64,000 bases of DNA, taken from positions 19,325 to 83,324 of the forward strand of contig JAXMHA010000012.1 in assembly GCA_046347015.1 (NCBI GenBank). Reading direction: 5' to 3'. Position 1 is the stretch's first letter. The number at the start of each line of letters is the position of its first letter. This DNA comes from Dokdonella_A sp046347015. Its GTDB lineage: Bacteria; Pseudomonadota; Gammaproteobacteria; Xanthomonadales; Rhodanobacteraceae. Below, piece after piece: positions 7,322 to 17,263 of this stretch. The position numbers and the translations under genes were made by a program. The notes below the pieces were generated by a model. The model made no database searches, was not told the origin of the DNA, and saw nothing but the letters and a program-made list of their open reading frames with translations.

Positions 7322-10213
7322 ATGCGTTCGATAGCCGAAACCGACCTGGGCACGCCGCGATCGACGGCCGCCGAAACCGTGTCGCTGACGATCGACGGCC
7401 GTGACGTGACCGTTCCGGCGGGCACGTCGGTGCTGCGCGCGGCGGCCGAGGCCGGCATCAACATCCCGCGGCTGTGCGCGACCGACATGCTCGACGCGTT
7501 CGGCTCGTGCCGCGTCTGCCTCGTCGAGATCGAGGGCATGAAGGGCTATCCCGCGTCATGCACGACGCCGGTGCGCGCGGGCATGAAGGTGACGACGCAG
7601 AACGCCAAGCTCGGGCAACTCCGGCGCGGCGTGATGGAACTCTATGCCTCGGACCATCCGCTCGACACGCTGACCGCGCCGACCGCCGGCCACAGCGACT
7701 TCCAGACCACGTGCGGACAGGTCGGCCTGCGCGAGGTGCGCTACGGCTTCGCCGGCGAGAATCACGCCGTCGCGCGCGCGACCGATGGCGCGATCAACGC
7801 GCGGTTCACGCCGAAGGACACGTCGAACCCGTACTTCACGTTCGATCCGGCGCGCTGCATCGTCTGCTCGCGCTGCATCCGCGCCTGCAACGACATCCAG
7901 GGCACGTTCGCGCTGACGATCGACGGCCGCGGCTTCGCCTCGCGCATCGTGCCGAGCCAGGACGAGTCGTTCCTCGCGTCCGAATGCGTGTCGTGCGGCG
8001 CCTGCGTGCAGGCGTGCCCGACCGCGGCGCTGACCGAGAAGGCGATCATCGAAATGGGCCAGGCCGAGCACAGCATCGTCACGACCTGCGCCTACTGCGG
8101 CGTCGGCTGCTCGTTCCGCGCCGAAATGAAGGGTGAGGAACTCGTGCGCATGGTGCCGGACAAGAACGGCGGCGCGAACCACGGCCATTCCTGCGTCAAG
8201 GGCCGCTTCGCGTTCGGCTACGCGACGCATCCGGACCGCATCCTGACGCCGATGCTGCGCGCGAAGATTTCCGATCCGTGGCGAGAGGTGACGTGGGGCG
8301 AGGCGATCGCGCACGTCGCGTCCGAGTTCAATCGCCTGCAGGCCAAGTACGGCGTCGAGGCGATCGGCGGCATCACTTCGTCGCGCTGCACGAACGAGGA
8401 AACCTACCTCGTGCAGAAGCTGGTGCGCGCGGCGTTCCGCAACAACAACGTCGACACCTGCGCGCGCGTGTGCCATTCGCCGACCGGTTATGGCTTGAAG
8501 AACACGATTGGCGAGTCGGCCGGCACGCAAGCCTTCGATTCGGTGCTGAAGGCCGACGTGATCCTCGTGATCGGCGCGAACCCGACCGATGCGCACCCGG
8601 TCTTCGGCTCGCTGATGAAGCGGGCGATCCGGCAGGGCGCGCGGCTGATCGTCGCCGATCCGCGCCGCATCGACCTCGTGCGCACGCCGCATGTCGCCGC
8701 CGAATTCCACCTGCCGTTGCTGCCGGGGACCAATGTCGCTCTGCTGAATTCGCTGTCCCACGTGATCGTGACCGAAGGGCTGGTCGACGAGGCGTTCGTC
8801 GCCGCGCGCTGCGAGCCGGAACCCTTCGCGCGCTGGCGCGCGTTCGTCGCCGAGCCGCGCAACTCGCCGGAAGCGATGGAGGAACACACCGGGGTGCCGG
8901 CCGCCGACGTGCGCGGGGCGGCGCGGCTCTACGCCAACGCCGGCAACGCGGCGATCTACTACGGGCTTGGCGTGAGCGAGCACGCGCAGGGCTCGACCGC
9001 CGTGATGGGCCTCGCCAACCTCGCGATGGCAACCGGCAACATCGGGCGCGACGGCGTCGGCGTCAATCCGCTGCGCGGCCAGAACAACGTGCAGGGTTCG
9101 TGCGACATGGGCTCGTTCCCGCACGAATTCACCGCGTACCGGCACGTCGCCGACCCCGCGGTGCGCGGCGACTTCGAGCGGGCGTGGGGCGTCAAGCTGC
9201 AGGCCGAACCCGGCATGCGCATCCCGAACATGTTCGAGGCGGCGCTCGAGGGCGTGTTCAAGGGGTTGTACGTCGAGGGAGAGGACATCGCGCAGTCCGA
9301 CCCGAACGTCCAGCACGTCACCGCCGCGCTGTCGAACATGGAGTGCGTCGTCGTCCAGGACCTGTTCCTCAACGAAACGGCGAAGTTCGCGCACGTGTTC
9401 CTGCCGGGCTCGTCGTTCCTCGAAAAGGAAGGGACGTTCACCAACTCCGAGCGGCGCGTGTCGCGGGTGCGCCGCGTGATGGCGCCGAAGAACGGCTACG
9501 AGGACTGGGAAGTCACGCAGCTCATCTCGAACGCGATGGGTTATCCGATGCATTACACGCACGCGTCCGAGATCATGGACGAGATCGCCGCGCTGACGCC
9601 GACCTTCGCCGGCATCAGCTTCGCCAAGCTCGAAGCGCTCGGCAGCATCCAGTGGCCATGCAATGACGCGGAACCCGAAGGGACCCCGACGCTGCACGTC
9701 GGCGAGTTCGTGCGCGGCAAGGGACGCTTCCTCGTCACCGAGTACGTGCCGACCCGCGAAAAGGTCAACGCGAAATATCCGCTGCTGCTGACGACGGGGC
9801 GCATTCTCAGCCAGTACAACGTCGGCGCGCAGACGCGCCGCACCAGCAACGTCGTCTGGCATGGCGAGGACTGGCTCGAGATCCACCCGCAGGATGCGAG
9901 CGACCGCGGCATCAAGGATGGCGACTGGGTCGGCGTCGCGAGCCGCGCCGGCGAGATCGTGCTGCACGCGGCGGTCAGCGACCGCATGCAGCCCGGCGTC
10001 GTCTATACGACGTTCCATTTCCCGTCGAGCGGCACCAACGTCGTCACGACCGAGAACTCTGACTGGGCAACGAACTGTCCCGAGTACAAGGTCACCGCGG
10101 TCGAGGTGACGCGCGTCAGCCAGCCATCCGAATGGCAGCGCCGGCACCGGGCGTTCAGCGAGGCGCAGCAGGAACTGTTGCGCGAAGCGCGCGAGGCCGA
10201 GACCAATGCGTGA
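7322..10213 (+). CDS. fdsA: NAD-dependent formate dehydrogenase alpha subunit (molybdenum bis-MGD catalytic subunit)
   Basis: 963 aa. The order is: an N-terminal [2Fe-2S] domain (CATDMLDAFGSCRVC), a His-containing 4Fe-4S segment, two ferredoxin clusters (CIVCSRCIRAC, CVSCGACVQACP), then the molybdopterin domain opening with CAYCGVGC. The Mo ligand is a cysteine, Cys384 in RVCHSPTGYG, encoded TGC, so no selenocysteine is needed. The C-terminal MGD-binding domain (TTGRILSQYNVGAQTRR) is complete. It oxidises formate to CO2 in the cytoplasm and passes electrons to FdsB/FdsG. The last 8 bp overlap fdhD. Confidence 0.97.
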   Translation: MRSIAETDLGTPRSTAAETVSLTIDGRDVTVPAGTSVLRAAAEAGINIPRLCATDMLDAFGSCRVCLVEIEGMKGYPASCTTPVRAGMKVTTQNAKLGQLRRGVMELYASDHPLDTLTAPTAGHSDFQTTCGQVGLREVRYGFAGENHAVARATDGAINARFTPKDTSNPYFTFDPARCIVCSRCIRACNDIQGTFALTIDGRGFASRIVPSQDESFLASECVSCGACVQACPTAALTEKAIIEMGQAEHSIVTTCAYCGVGCSFRAEMKGEELVRMVPDKNGGANHGHSCVKGRFAFGYATHPDRILTPMLRAKISDPWREVTWGEAIAHVASEFNRLQAKYGVEAIGGITSSRCTNEETYLVQKLVRAAFRNNNVDTCARVCHSPTGYGLKNTIGESAGTQAFDSVLKADVILVIGANPTDAHPVFGSLMKRAIRQGARLIVADPRRIDLVRTPHVAAEFHLPLLPGTNVALLNSLSHVIVTEGLVDEAFVAARCEPEPFARWRAFVAEPRNSPEAMEEHTGVPAADVRGAARLYANAGNAAIYYGLGVSEHAQGSTAVMGLANLAMATGNIGRDGVGVNPLRGQNNVQGSCDMGSFPHEFTAYRHVADPAVRGDFERAWGVKLQAEPGMRIPNMFEAALEGVFKGLYVEGEDIAQSDPNVQHVTAALSNMECVVVQDLFLNETAKFAHVFLPGSSFLEKEGTFTNSERRVSRVRRVMAPKNGYEDWEVTQLISNAMGYPMHYTHASEIMDEIAALTPTFAGISFAKLEALGSIQWPCNDAEPEGTPTLHVGEFVRGKGRFLVTEYVPTREKVNAKYPLLLTTGRILSQYNVGAQTRRTSNVVWHGEDWLEIHPQDASDRGIKDGDWVGVASRAGEIVLHAAVSDRMQPGVVYTTFHFPSSGTNVVTTENSDWATNCPEYKVTAVEVTRVSQPSEWQRRHRAFSEAQQELLREAREAETNA

Positions 10214-11093
10214 GGCGGCGGCCCTGGCGGTGCGGACGGGATCGCCGTCGCGGCGGCGCGTGCCGCCAAAGGGCGGTGGCGAGCGTGGCTGTGCGCTCCG
10301 CGACGTGCAACGCTGGCAGGACGGTCACGTCGAACGCGATCGCGACCGTATTGCCGAGGAGGTACCGGTCGCGCTCGTCTACAACGACCGCCCACACGTC
10401 GTCATGATGGCGACCCCCGGGGACTTCGAGGATTTCGCGATTGGTTTTTCGGTCAGCGAGGCCATCGTCGCCAACGCCGCCGAAGTCGGAACGATCGCCG
10501 TCACGCCACTGGTCGAGGGCATCGAGGTCAAGGTGCGGATCCCCGCCGCGCGGGCCGCGGCGCTCGCCCGGCGCCAGCGCAACCTGACCGGCCGCACCGG
10601 CTGTGGCTTGTGTGGCGCGCAGGCGCTCGAGGATGCGGTGCGCCAGCCATCGCCGGTCGCGGGCGGCATCCGGGTCGCGCCAACGGTACTGCGTGGCGCG
10701 CTGGCGGAACTGCAGGAACGGCAGCCGCTGAACCTCGCGACCGGCGCGACGCACGCGGCGGCTTTCGTCCGGCCCGATGGCACGATCGTGCTCGTGCGCG
10801 AAGACGTCGGCCGCCACAACGCGCTCGACAAGCTGATCGGGGCGCTGTTTCGGGCCGGGATCGAGCCCGCGACCGGCTTCCTGATCGTGACCAGTCGCGC
10901 GAGCTACGAGATGGTGCAGAAGACGGCAACCGCCGGCGCGACGATCCTGGTCGCGGTGTCGGCGCCGACGACACTGGCCATCCAACTCGCGCACGCGACG
11001 GGCTTGACGCTGGTCGGCTTTGCCCGCGCGACCGGTCACGTCGTGTATACCGGCGGTCACCGGGTCGGCATTGCGGACGAGGGGTGGAAATGA
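10206..11093 (+). CDS. fdhD: Formate dehydrogenase accessory sulfurtransferase FdhD (FdsC)
   Basis: 295 aa. FdhD/FdsC transfers sulfur from IscS-type desulfurases to the molybdenum cofactor and inserts it into formate dehydrogenase. The conserved CxxC is seen as Cys133-Gly-Leu-Cys136 in TGCGLCG, and the FdhD signature REDVGRHNALDKLIG is present. It starts inside the fdsA 3' end and its stop overlaps the fdsD start (ATGA), giving the gene order fdsG-B-A-C-D known from Cupriavidus necator. Confidence 0.96.
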   Translation: MREAAALAVRTGSPSRRRVPPKGGGERGCALRDVQRWQDGHVERDRDRIAEEVPVALVYNDRPHVVMMATPGDFEDFAIGFSVSEAIVANAAEVGTIAVTPLVEGIEVKVRIPAARAAALARRQRNLTGRTGCGLCGAQALEDAVRQPSPVAGGIRVAPTVLRGALAELQERQPLNLATGATHAAAFVRPDGTIVLVREDVGRHNALDKLIGALFRAGIEPATGFLIVTSRASYEMVQKTATAGATILVAVSAPTTLAIQLAHATGLTLVGFARATGHVVYTGGHRVGIADEGWK

Positions 11094-11323
11094 GCGTCGA
11101 ACGGCTGGTGGCGATGGCCAACGACATCGCCGATTACTTCAGGTCCGAACCCGACCCGGCGGTCGGCGCCGCAGGCGTCGCGACACACCTGCGCCGCTAC
11201 TGGACCCCGCGGATGCGCCGGCAGATCTTCGACCATGTCGACGCGGGCGGAGGCGGCCTTTCCGCGCTGGCGCGCGCCGGCGTCGACCGGCTGCGGGAAA
11301 TGGAAGCCGCGGAAGCAAGGTAG
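11090..11323 (+). CDS. fdsD: Formate dehydrogenase delta subunit
   Basis: A 77-aa helical protein matching the small FdsD subunit (LVAMANDIADYF at the N-terminus, HLRRYWTPRMRRQI in the middle). FdsD is needed for assembly and activity of the soluble formate dehydrogenase. ATG 11090 overlaps the fdhD stop by 4 bp. It is the last gene of the operon; the FadL-like gene follows after 126 bp with its own ribosome binding site. Confidence 0.92.
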   Translation: MSVERLVAMANDIADYFRSEPDPAVGAAGVATHLRRYWTPRMRRQIFDHVDAGGGGLSALARAGVDRLREMEAAEAR

Positions 11324-11449
11324 AGGCAGTCGCGTTCGCGTTCCCGCCGCCGATGTTGCGGCGCGGGCGGCGCCGAACGCCGCGTGAATGCTAGGATAGC
11401 GGCGGTCCACCCACCGCTTTCCGTATTCTCCGCGACAGGAGTTCCGCGC

Positions 11450-12781
11450 ATGAATTCTCCCTGGTGTCGTACGCTGTCGGTTTCGGCCATGGCGGCTGTG
11501 CCGCTGGCCATTGGATTGGCGCTGGCGAGCCCGCAGGCATCGGCGGCCGGCTTCCAGTTGAACGAGAATTCCCCGCAGGGCATGGGCCGCGCCTACGCGG
11601 GCATGGCCGCCGCACCAGGCGACTGTGCGGTGGTCGCCAACAATCCGGCGGCAATGACCGACCTCGGCGCGGGCTGCGTTTCCGCGGCGGCCACGGTCAT
11701 CGATTTCCACGCCAAGTTCCACGGCGGCGGCACCGACCTGCTCGGCGATCCGCTGACCGGCGGCAACGGCGGCGACGCCGGCGTGACGAAGGCGGTTCCG
11801 GCCCTGTTCTTCGCCAAACCCATCACGTCGGAATGGACGCTCGGCGCCGGCATCAGCGTGCCGTTCGGCCTGCAGACCGAGTACCCGGACGGCTGGGTCG
11901 GGCGTTACAACGCGTTGCTGTCGAAACTCGAGTCGATCGCGCTGACGTTTTCGGCGGCCTACAAGGTTTCCGACGAACTTTCGCTCGGCGGCAGCGTCAT
12001 CGCGCAGCGGACCAGCGCCACGCTGTCGCAGGCGATCAACTTCGGCACCATCCTCGCCGGCCCGACCGGCGGCCAGTTGTTGCCGCAGGAAGCCGACGGC
12101 TTCGGCCAGTTGAAGGGCGACGACTGGGGCTACGGCTTCGACCTCGGCCTGCTGTGGAAACCGACGCCGGCCGATCGCATCGGCCTCAACTTCCATTCGC
12201 AGGTCGACCAGACGCTGTCCGGCAAGGGGACGTTCCTCGTGCCTTCGAACATCGTCCCGCTGCTGGCGCCGGCCTTCACCGACACCGACGGCAGCGCCGA
12301 TTTCGACACGCCGGCATTCGCGTCGCTCGACTGGTGGCACACGGTTGACGACCAGTTGAGCTTCGGCGCGCACCTCGGGTACACGCACTGGTCGAGCTTC
12401 AAGACGCTGGTCGTCCACTACGCGAACCCGGCGCAGCCGGACAGCACGACCGCGTTCGACTACAAGGACGCGTGGTTCTTCTCCGTCGGCGGCGACTACA
12501 AGCTCGACCCGAACTGGACGCTGCGCGCCGGCGTTGCCTACGACGAGACCCCGACCACCACGGCCCATCGCGATCCACGCGTGCCCGACAACAACCGCAC
12601 GTGGCTTTCCCTGGGAGTCAGTTACGGCACCGGCGGCCCGTGGCAGTTCGACCTCGGCTATGCGCACCTGTTCGTCAACGACGCCAGCATCAACACGATG
12701 TCGCCGACGTTCGACACGCTGGTCGGTTCGACGAAGGGCTCCGCCGACTTGCTCGGCGTGACCGCGCAGTACCGGTTCTGA
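11450..12781 (+). CDS. OmpP1/FadL-family outer membrane hydrophobic-compound channel
   Basis: 443 aa with a signal peptide ending QASA and then the FadL opening AGFQLNENSPQGMGRAYAGMAAA with the hatch NNPAAMT. The remainder has alternating beta strands and ends in a terminal aromatic residue pair (QYRF), as expected for a 14-strand barrel. It takes long-chain fatty acids or other hydrophobic compounds across the outer membrane; the substrate cannot be read from sequence. ATG 11450 is preceded by ACAGGAG; an in-frame ATG at 11384 lacks a signal sequence. Confidence 0.9.
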   Translation: MNSPWCRTLSVSAMAAVPLAIGLALASPQASAAGFQLNENSPQGMGRAYAGMAAAPGDCAVVANNPAAMTDLGAGCVSAAATVIDFHAKFHGGGTDLLGDPLTGGNGGDAGVTKAVPALFFAKPITSEWTLGAGISVPFGLQTEYPDGWVGRYNALLSKLESIALTFSAAYKVSDELSLGGSVIAQRTSATLSQAINFGTILAGPTGGQLLPQEADGFGQLKGDDWGYGFDLGLLWKPTPADRIGLNFHSQVDQTLSGKGTFLVPSNIVPLLAPAFTDTDGSADFDTPAFASLDWWHTVDDQLSFGAHLGYTHWSSFKTLVVHYANPAQPDSTTAFDYKDAWFFSVGGDYKLDPNWTLRAGVAYDETPTTTAHRDPRVPDNNRTWLSLGVSYGTGGPWQFDLGYAHLFVNDASINTMSPTFDTLVGSTKGSADLLGVTAQYRF

Positions 12782-12787
12782 TGTTGC

Positions 12788-12819
12788 GTGACGGCGGCGG
12801 CGCCAGCCGCTGCCGTCAC
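12788..12819. terminator. Bidirectional stem-loop between fadL-like gene and putA
   Basis: A 14-bp stem (one G-U pair) with a 4-nt loop between two converging genes. It covers the putA stop codon on the minus strand and begins 7 bp after the FadL-like stop. It has no clear T-run, so it is a probable weak or Rho-assisted terminator. Confidence 0.5.
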
Positions 12820-15800
12820 TCCCCCAGCGTCAGCAGCGACGCATTGCCGCCGGCGGCGGTGGTGTTGATCGTCAACGTGCGTTCGGTCGCGAAGCGCGCG
12901 AGGTAGTGCGGGCCGCCGGCCTTCGGCCCGGTGCCGGACAGGTTCTCGCCGCCGAACGGCTGCACGCCGACCACCGCGCCGATCTGGTTGCGGTTGACGT
13001 AGCAGTTGCCGACCTTGGCACGCCGCGCGATGCGTTCGACCGTGTCGTCGATGCGGCTGTGCACGCCGAGCGTCAGGCCGTAGCCGGTGCCGTTGATCGC
13101 GTCGATGACGCGGTCGAGGTCTTCCGACTTCCAGCGCACGACGTGCAGGATCGGTCCGAACACTTCCTGGTGCAGCACCTCGATCGACGGGATCTCGAAC
13201 GCGCGCGGTGCGAAGAACGTGCCGTGTTCGGCGCCAGGTTGCAGCTTGGCTTCCGCGATCGGCTTGGCTTCGCGTTGCATCCGTTCCGCATGCGCCACCA
13301 ACGCCTGCCGCGACGGTTCGTCGATGACCGGCCCGACGTCGGTCGACAGGAGGCCGGGATCGCCGACCTTGAGTTCGGCCATCGCGCCGGCCAGCATCTT
13401 GATGACCTTGTCGGCAATGTCGTCCTGCACGTACAGGACGCGCGCGGCCGAGCACCGCTGGCCGCAGGAGTCGAACGCGGACGTGATCGCGTCCTTGACC
13501 AGTTGCTCGGGCAAGGCCGACGAGTCGGCGATCAGCGCGTTCTGCCCGCCGGTTTCGGCGATCAGCGCCGCGATCGGCGCATCGCGTGCGGCCAACGTCC
13601 GGTTGATCGTCCATGCGGTTTCGGTCGATCCGGTGAAGCAGACGCCGGCGACTTCGGGCCGCGTCAGCAGCGTCGCGCCGAGCACGGAGCCCCGGCACGG
13701 CACGAACTGCAGCACCGCTTCGGGGACGCCCGCCTCGTGCAACAGCTTGACGGCCGCATGGCCGACCAGCGTGGTCTGCTCGGACGGCTTCGCAATGACG
13801 GCGTTGCCGGCGGCGAGGCCGGCGGCGATCTGGCCGGTGAAAATCGCGAGCGGGAAGTTCCACGGGCTGATGCAGACGAACACGCCGCGGCCGCGCAGGA
13901 ACAACTGGTTGGTTTCACCGGTCGGGCCGGGCAGGGCTTCCGGCGCGCCGAACAGCTTGCGTGCCATCCCGGCGTAGTAGCGGCACATGTCGGCGGCTTC
14001 GCGGACCTCGCTGATGGAGGCCGGAATCGTCTTGCCGGCTTCGCGCACGAGCAGCGCGATGAGTTCGCCGCGGTGGGCCTCGAGGAGGTCGGCGGCGTGC
14101 TCGAGGATGGCCGCGCGGCTCGCTGCCGGCAGCGCATCCCAGGCCGGCTGCGCGGCGGTCGCGTTGGCCAGCGACCGTTCGATCGTCGCCTTGTCGGCGT
14201 TGGTGCTGTGGCCGACCGTGTGCCGCCGGTCGGCGGGGTCGGTAATGGTTCGCGGGGTCTCGCCGCTCTGCGCGCCGGGCACCAGTGGCGTGGCGGTCCA
14301 GGGGCCGGCGTGCGACTGGATCGCATCGGCGAGTTGCTTCAGTTCGTTGTCGCTGGCGAGGTTGACGCCCATGGAATTCTTCCGGGTGGCCCCGTACAGC
14401 CCGGCTGGCAGCGGGATGCGCGGGTGGGGTTTGACGGCAAGCGCGCGCACCGTCTCGCACGGATCCGCGATCAAGTCGCGGATCGACACGTTGGCGTCGA
14501 CGATGCGGTTGACGAACGAGGTGTTCGCGCCGTTCTCGAGCAGGCGGCGGACGAGGTAGGGCAGCAGGTCCGCGTGTGAACCAACCGGGGCGTAGACGCG
14601 GCACGCGATCGGGGGATCGGCCTTGTCCATCACTTCGGAGTACAAATCCACGCCCATGCCGTGCAGGCGCTGGAACTCGAACGGGCGGTCCTGCGCAAGG
14701 TGCTGGATCGCCGCGATCGTGTGCGCATTGTGCGTCGCGAACTGTGGGTAGATCACGCCGGCGCCGGCGGCAAAGAGCCGCTTTGCGCAGGCGAGGTAGG
14801 ACACGTCGGTGCTCGCCTTGCGGGTGTACAGCGGATAGCCCGCGAGCCCGAGTTCCTGCGCGCGCTTGATCTCGGCGTCCCAGTACGCGCCCTTGACCAG
14901 GCGCACGAGCCAACGCCGGTGCGCGGCGCGGGCCGTGCCGGCGAGCCAGTCGATGACGAACGGCGCGCGCTTCTGGTACGCCTGCACCGCCAGTCCGAAA
15001 CCATTCCAGCCCTCGAGCGAGGGATCGGCGAACACTGCGCCGATCACGTCCAGCGACAATTCCAGCCGGTCGGCTTCCTCGGCATCGATCGTCATGCCGA
15101 TGCCGGCGGCGCGCGCCTGTTGCGCCAATGCGAGTACGCGCGGCGTCAGTTCGGTGGCGACCCGCGCGCGGCTGGCGACGTCGTAGCGGGGGTGCAGCGC
15201 CGACAGCTTGACCGAGATCGACGGCGCGGCCAGCACGTCGGGATGCGGCCCCCGCCGGCCGAGCGCCGCGATCGCGTCGCGGTAGGCTCCGAGGTAGCGC
15301 TCGGCGTCGGGTGCCGTGAGCGCCGCCTCGCCGAGCATGTCGAACGAATAGCGGAACTTCGCGTTGCCGGGTTCGGCCGCGCGGTCGAGCGCCTCGTCGA
15401 TGGTGCGGCCCATCACGAACTGGTGGCCCATGATGCGCATCGCCTGCCGCACCGCGAGCCGCACGACCGGTTCGCCGGCGCGGCCGACGAGGCGCTTCAG
15501 CGAGCCGGTGAAGTCCCGGCGCGTGTCCTCGGCGAGGTTGACGAGGTGGCCCGTCAGCATCAGCCCCCACGTCGAGGCGTTGACGAGCACGGAATCGCTG
15601 CCGCCGAGGTGCTTCTTCCAGTCGGCTTCGCCGATCTTGTCGCGGATCAGCTTGTCCGCCGTCGTGCGGTCGGGGATGCGCAACAGCGCCTCCGCGATGC
15701 ACATCAGCAGTACGCCTTCCTCGCTCGACAGGTCGTACTGGCGCATGAACGATTCGACCGCGGTCTGGTCGTCGGCGCGCGCGCGGACGCGCGCTACCAG

Positions 15801-15965
15801 TTCCGACGCGCGCGCCAGGACCAGCTCGCGTTCGGCAGGCGGGAACTCGGCTTCGGCCAGGAGCTCGTCGACGGCCTGCGTTTCATCCCGCGTCCACGCC
15901 GCCGTGATGCGCGCCCGCGCGGGTGTCGATTCGACGGGGATTTCAGGCGTGAGGATGGCGCTCAA
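12816..15965 (-). CDS. putA: Bifunctional proline dehydrogenase / 1-pyrroline-5-carboxylate dehydrogenase PutA
   Basis: 1049 aa, oxidising proline to glutamate. The FAD-linked proline dehydrogenase barrel carries YLVRRLLENGAN. The aldehyde dehydrogenase half carries the catalytic Cys in SCGQRCSAARV, the Glu in AETGGQNALI and ISPWNFPLAIF. There is no N-terminal ribbon-helix-helix DNA-binding domain, so this is a short (type A) PutA that should not act as its own repressor. Start ATG 15965 gives an N-terminus close to the helical PutA dimerisation region. It diverges from coxB. Confidence 0.96.
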   Translation of the reverse strand: MSAILTPEIPVESTPARARITAAWTRDETQAVDELLAEAEFPPAERELVLARASELVARVRARADDQTAVESFMRQYDLSSEEGVLLMCIAEALLRIPDRTTADKLIRDKIGEADWKKHLGGSDSVLVNASTWGLMLTGHLVNLAEDTRRDFTGSLKRLVGRAGEPVVRLAVRQAMRIMGHQFVMGRTIDEALDRAAEPGNAKFRYSFDMLGEAALTAPDAERYLGAYRDAIAALGRRGPHPDVLAAPSISVKLSALHPRYDVASRARVATELTPRVLALAQQARAAGIGMTIDAEEADRLELSLDVIGAVFADPSLEGWNGFGLAVQAYQKRAPFVIDWLAGTARAAHRRWLVRLVKGAYWDAEIKRAQELGLAGYPLYTRKASTDVSYLACAKRLFAAGAGVIYPQFATHNAHTIAAIQHLAQDRPFEFQRLHGMGVDLYSEVMDKADPPIACRVYAPVGSHADLLPYLVRRLLENGANTSFVNRIVDANVSIRDLIADPCETVRALAVKPHPRIPLPAGLYGATRKNSMGVNLASDNELKQLADAIQSHAGPWTATPLVPGAQSGETPRTITDPADRRHTVGHSTNADKATIERSLANATAAQPAWDALPAASRAAILEHAADLLEAHRGELIALLVREAGKTIPASISEVREAADMCRYYAGMARKLFGAPEALPGPTGETNQLFLRGRGVFVCISPWNFPLAIFTGQIAAGLAAGNAVIAKPSEQTTLVGHAAVKLLHEAGVPEAVLQFVPCRGSVLGATLLTRPEVAGVCFTGSTETAWTINRTLAARDAPIAALIAETGGQNALIADSSALPEQLVKDAITSAFDSCGQRCSAARVLYVQDDIADKVIKMLAGAMAELKVGDPGLLSTDVGPVIDEPSRQALVAHAERMQREAKPIAEAKLQPGAEHGTFFAPRAFEIPSIEVLHQEVFGPILHVVRWKSEDLDRVIDAINGTGYGLTLGVHSRIDDTVERIARRAKVGNCYVNRNQIGAVVGVQPFGGENLSGTGPKAGGPHYLARFATERTLTINTTAAGGNASLLTLGE

Positions 15966-16334
15966 GCGGGATACCCGGATGGCAAGGATGGATGGGCGGG
16001 CACGCGATACGCTGGGCGAACCCCGGCGATGTCCAGTCTAGTTGTGGCGTCGATTGCCGGAAAGGGCCACGGTGCGCATGCCCGACCCGATCGGCTGCGC
16101 ACGGCATACGTTGCATCGCGCCTTGCTCCCGGCGTTGCGACTCCTCTATCATCGGGCCATTCCGACAGCAAAAGCGCGTTCGCCGCGTGCGGCGAGGGCG
16201 CCAGTGCGTGCCGGGAAGGGGGCGGGGCGCCGACCCAGGGTGGCGCGCATCGCCGGTCGCACAGGATCCGTCGACCGAATGTTCCGGAAACCGCCGGAGC
16301 AGCGTCGACCGGGGAATTCGCGAAGGTGAAGGCA
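15966..16334. promoter_or_regulatory. putA/coxB divergent intergenic region with candidate coxB promoter
   Basis: No gene is visible in this 369-bp gap. A candidate sigma70-type promoter for coxB is TTGCTC at 16123-16128, an 18-bp spacer, and TATCAT at 16147-16152. The leader would be about 175 nt long, which is unusual and could hold control elements; none was recognised. Confidence 0.4.
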
Positions 16335-17231
16335 ATGATGGCACCCGGAGTGCAGCGCGCGTTCATCGCGGCCGCGATGGCATCGGCGAGCGCCGTTGCG
16401 CAAGCCAATCCGTATCCGTGGCAGCTCAACCTGACGCCCGGCGCATCCGACATTTCGCGTCGCGTCTACGACCTGCACATGCTCGCGTTCTGGGTGTGCG
16501 TCGCGATCGGCGTCATCGTGTTCGGCGCGATGATCATCGCGATGGTGAAGTTCCGCAAATCCAGGGGGGCCGTCGCCGACAGCTTCACCCACAACACCCG
16601 GCTCGAGGCGGTGTGGACGATCGTGCCGATCATCATATTGATCGTGCTCGCAGCGCCGGCCTCGAAGCTGATGATCGACATGGCCGACAGCAACGGCGCC
16701 GCGATGACGGTACGGGTCACCGGCTACCAGTGGCGATGGCGCTACGAGATTCCCGATTACAAGGGCCGGTCGACCAAGGTCAATTTCATGTCGAGCCTCG
16801 ACAACGACTCGAACAAGGCCCGCCAGCTTCACTCCGGGGTCGACCCGCGGTCGGTAAAGGACGCCGGCGGCTACCACGACTACCTGCTCGACGTCGACCA
16901 TCCGCTGGTGCTGCCGGTGGGCGTCAAGATCCGCTTCGCGATCACCGCCGACGACGTGATCCATTCCTGGTGGGTGCCGAGCCTCGGCTGGAAGCAGGAT
17001 GCGATTCCCGGCACGATCCATGAGAACTGGACCCTGATCGACAAGCCCGGCATCTACCGCGGCCAGTGTGCGGAGCTGTGCGGCCGTGACCACGCGTTCA
17101 TGCCGATCGTCGTCAAGGCGGTGCCGCAGGCCGAGTTCGAACAGTGGCTCGCCGCGCAAGACCCGACCTTTGCCGCCTCCGCCGCCGCCACGGCGCAGGC
17201 CGCGCCGGTTGCCGCGCCGCCGCAAGGCTGA
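16335..17231 (+). CDS. coxB: Cytochrome c oxidase subunit II
   Basis: 298 aa. The signal peptide (ends SAVAQA) is followed by PYPWQLNLTPGASDIS, two membrane helices, and a periplasmic cupredoxin domain. The CuA ligands are complete: HSWWVPSLGWKQDA, then GQCAELCGRDHAFM. It takes electrons from cytochrome c. Two adjacent ATGs (16335, 16338) follow GTGAAGG, and the second has better spacing. There is no fused cytochrome c domain, so this is an aa3-type subunit with an Ala/Pro-rich tail. Confidence 0.96.
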   Translation: MMAPGVQRAFIAAAMASASAVAQANPYPWQLNLTPGASDISRRVYDLHMLAFWVCVAIGVIVFGAMIIAMVKFRKSRGAVADSFTHNTRLEAVWTIVPIIILIVLAAPASKLMIDMADSNGAAMTVRVTGYQWRWRYEIPDYKGRSTKVNFMSSLDNDSNKARQLHSGVDPRSVKDAGGYHDYLLDVDHPLVLPVGVKIRFAITADDVIHSWWVPSLGWKQDAIPGTIHENWTLIDKPGIYRGQCAELCGRDHAFMPIVVKAVPQAEFEQWLAAQDPTFAASAAATAQAAPVAAPPQG

Positions 17232-17263
17232 GCGCGCACCGCACCGTCCCGAGGGTAGAAGCC

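Noticed and set aside
8471..8473. Possible selenocysteine in formate dehydrogenase
   Set aside because: The molybdenum ligand codon is TGC (cysteine), so this is the Cys-type soluble enzyme.
14661..16334. Open frame extending coxB far upstream
   Set aside because: It runs antisense through putA and lacks a signal peptide; coxB has its own start and signal sequence at 16335.
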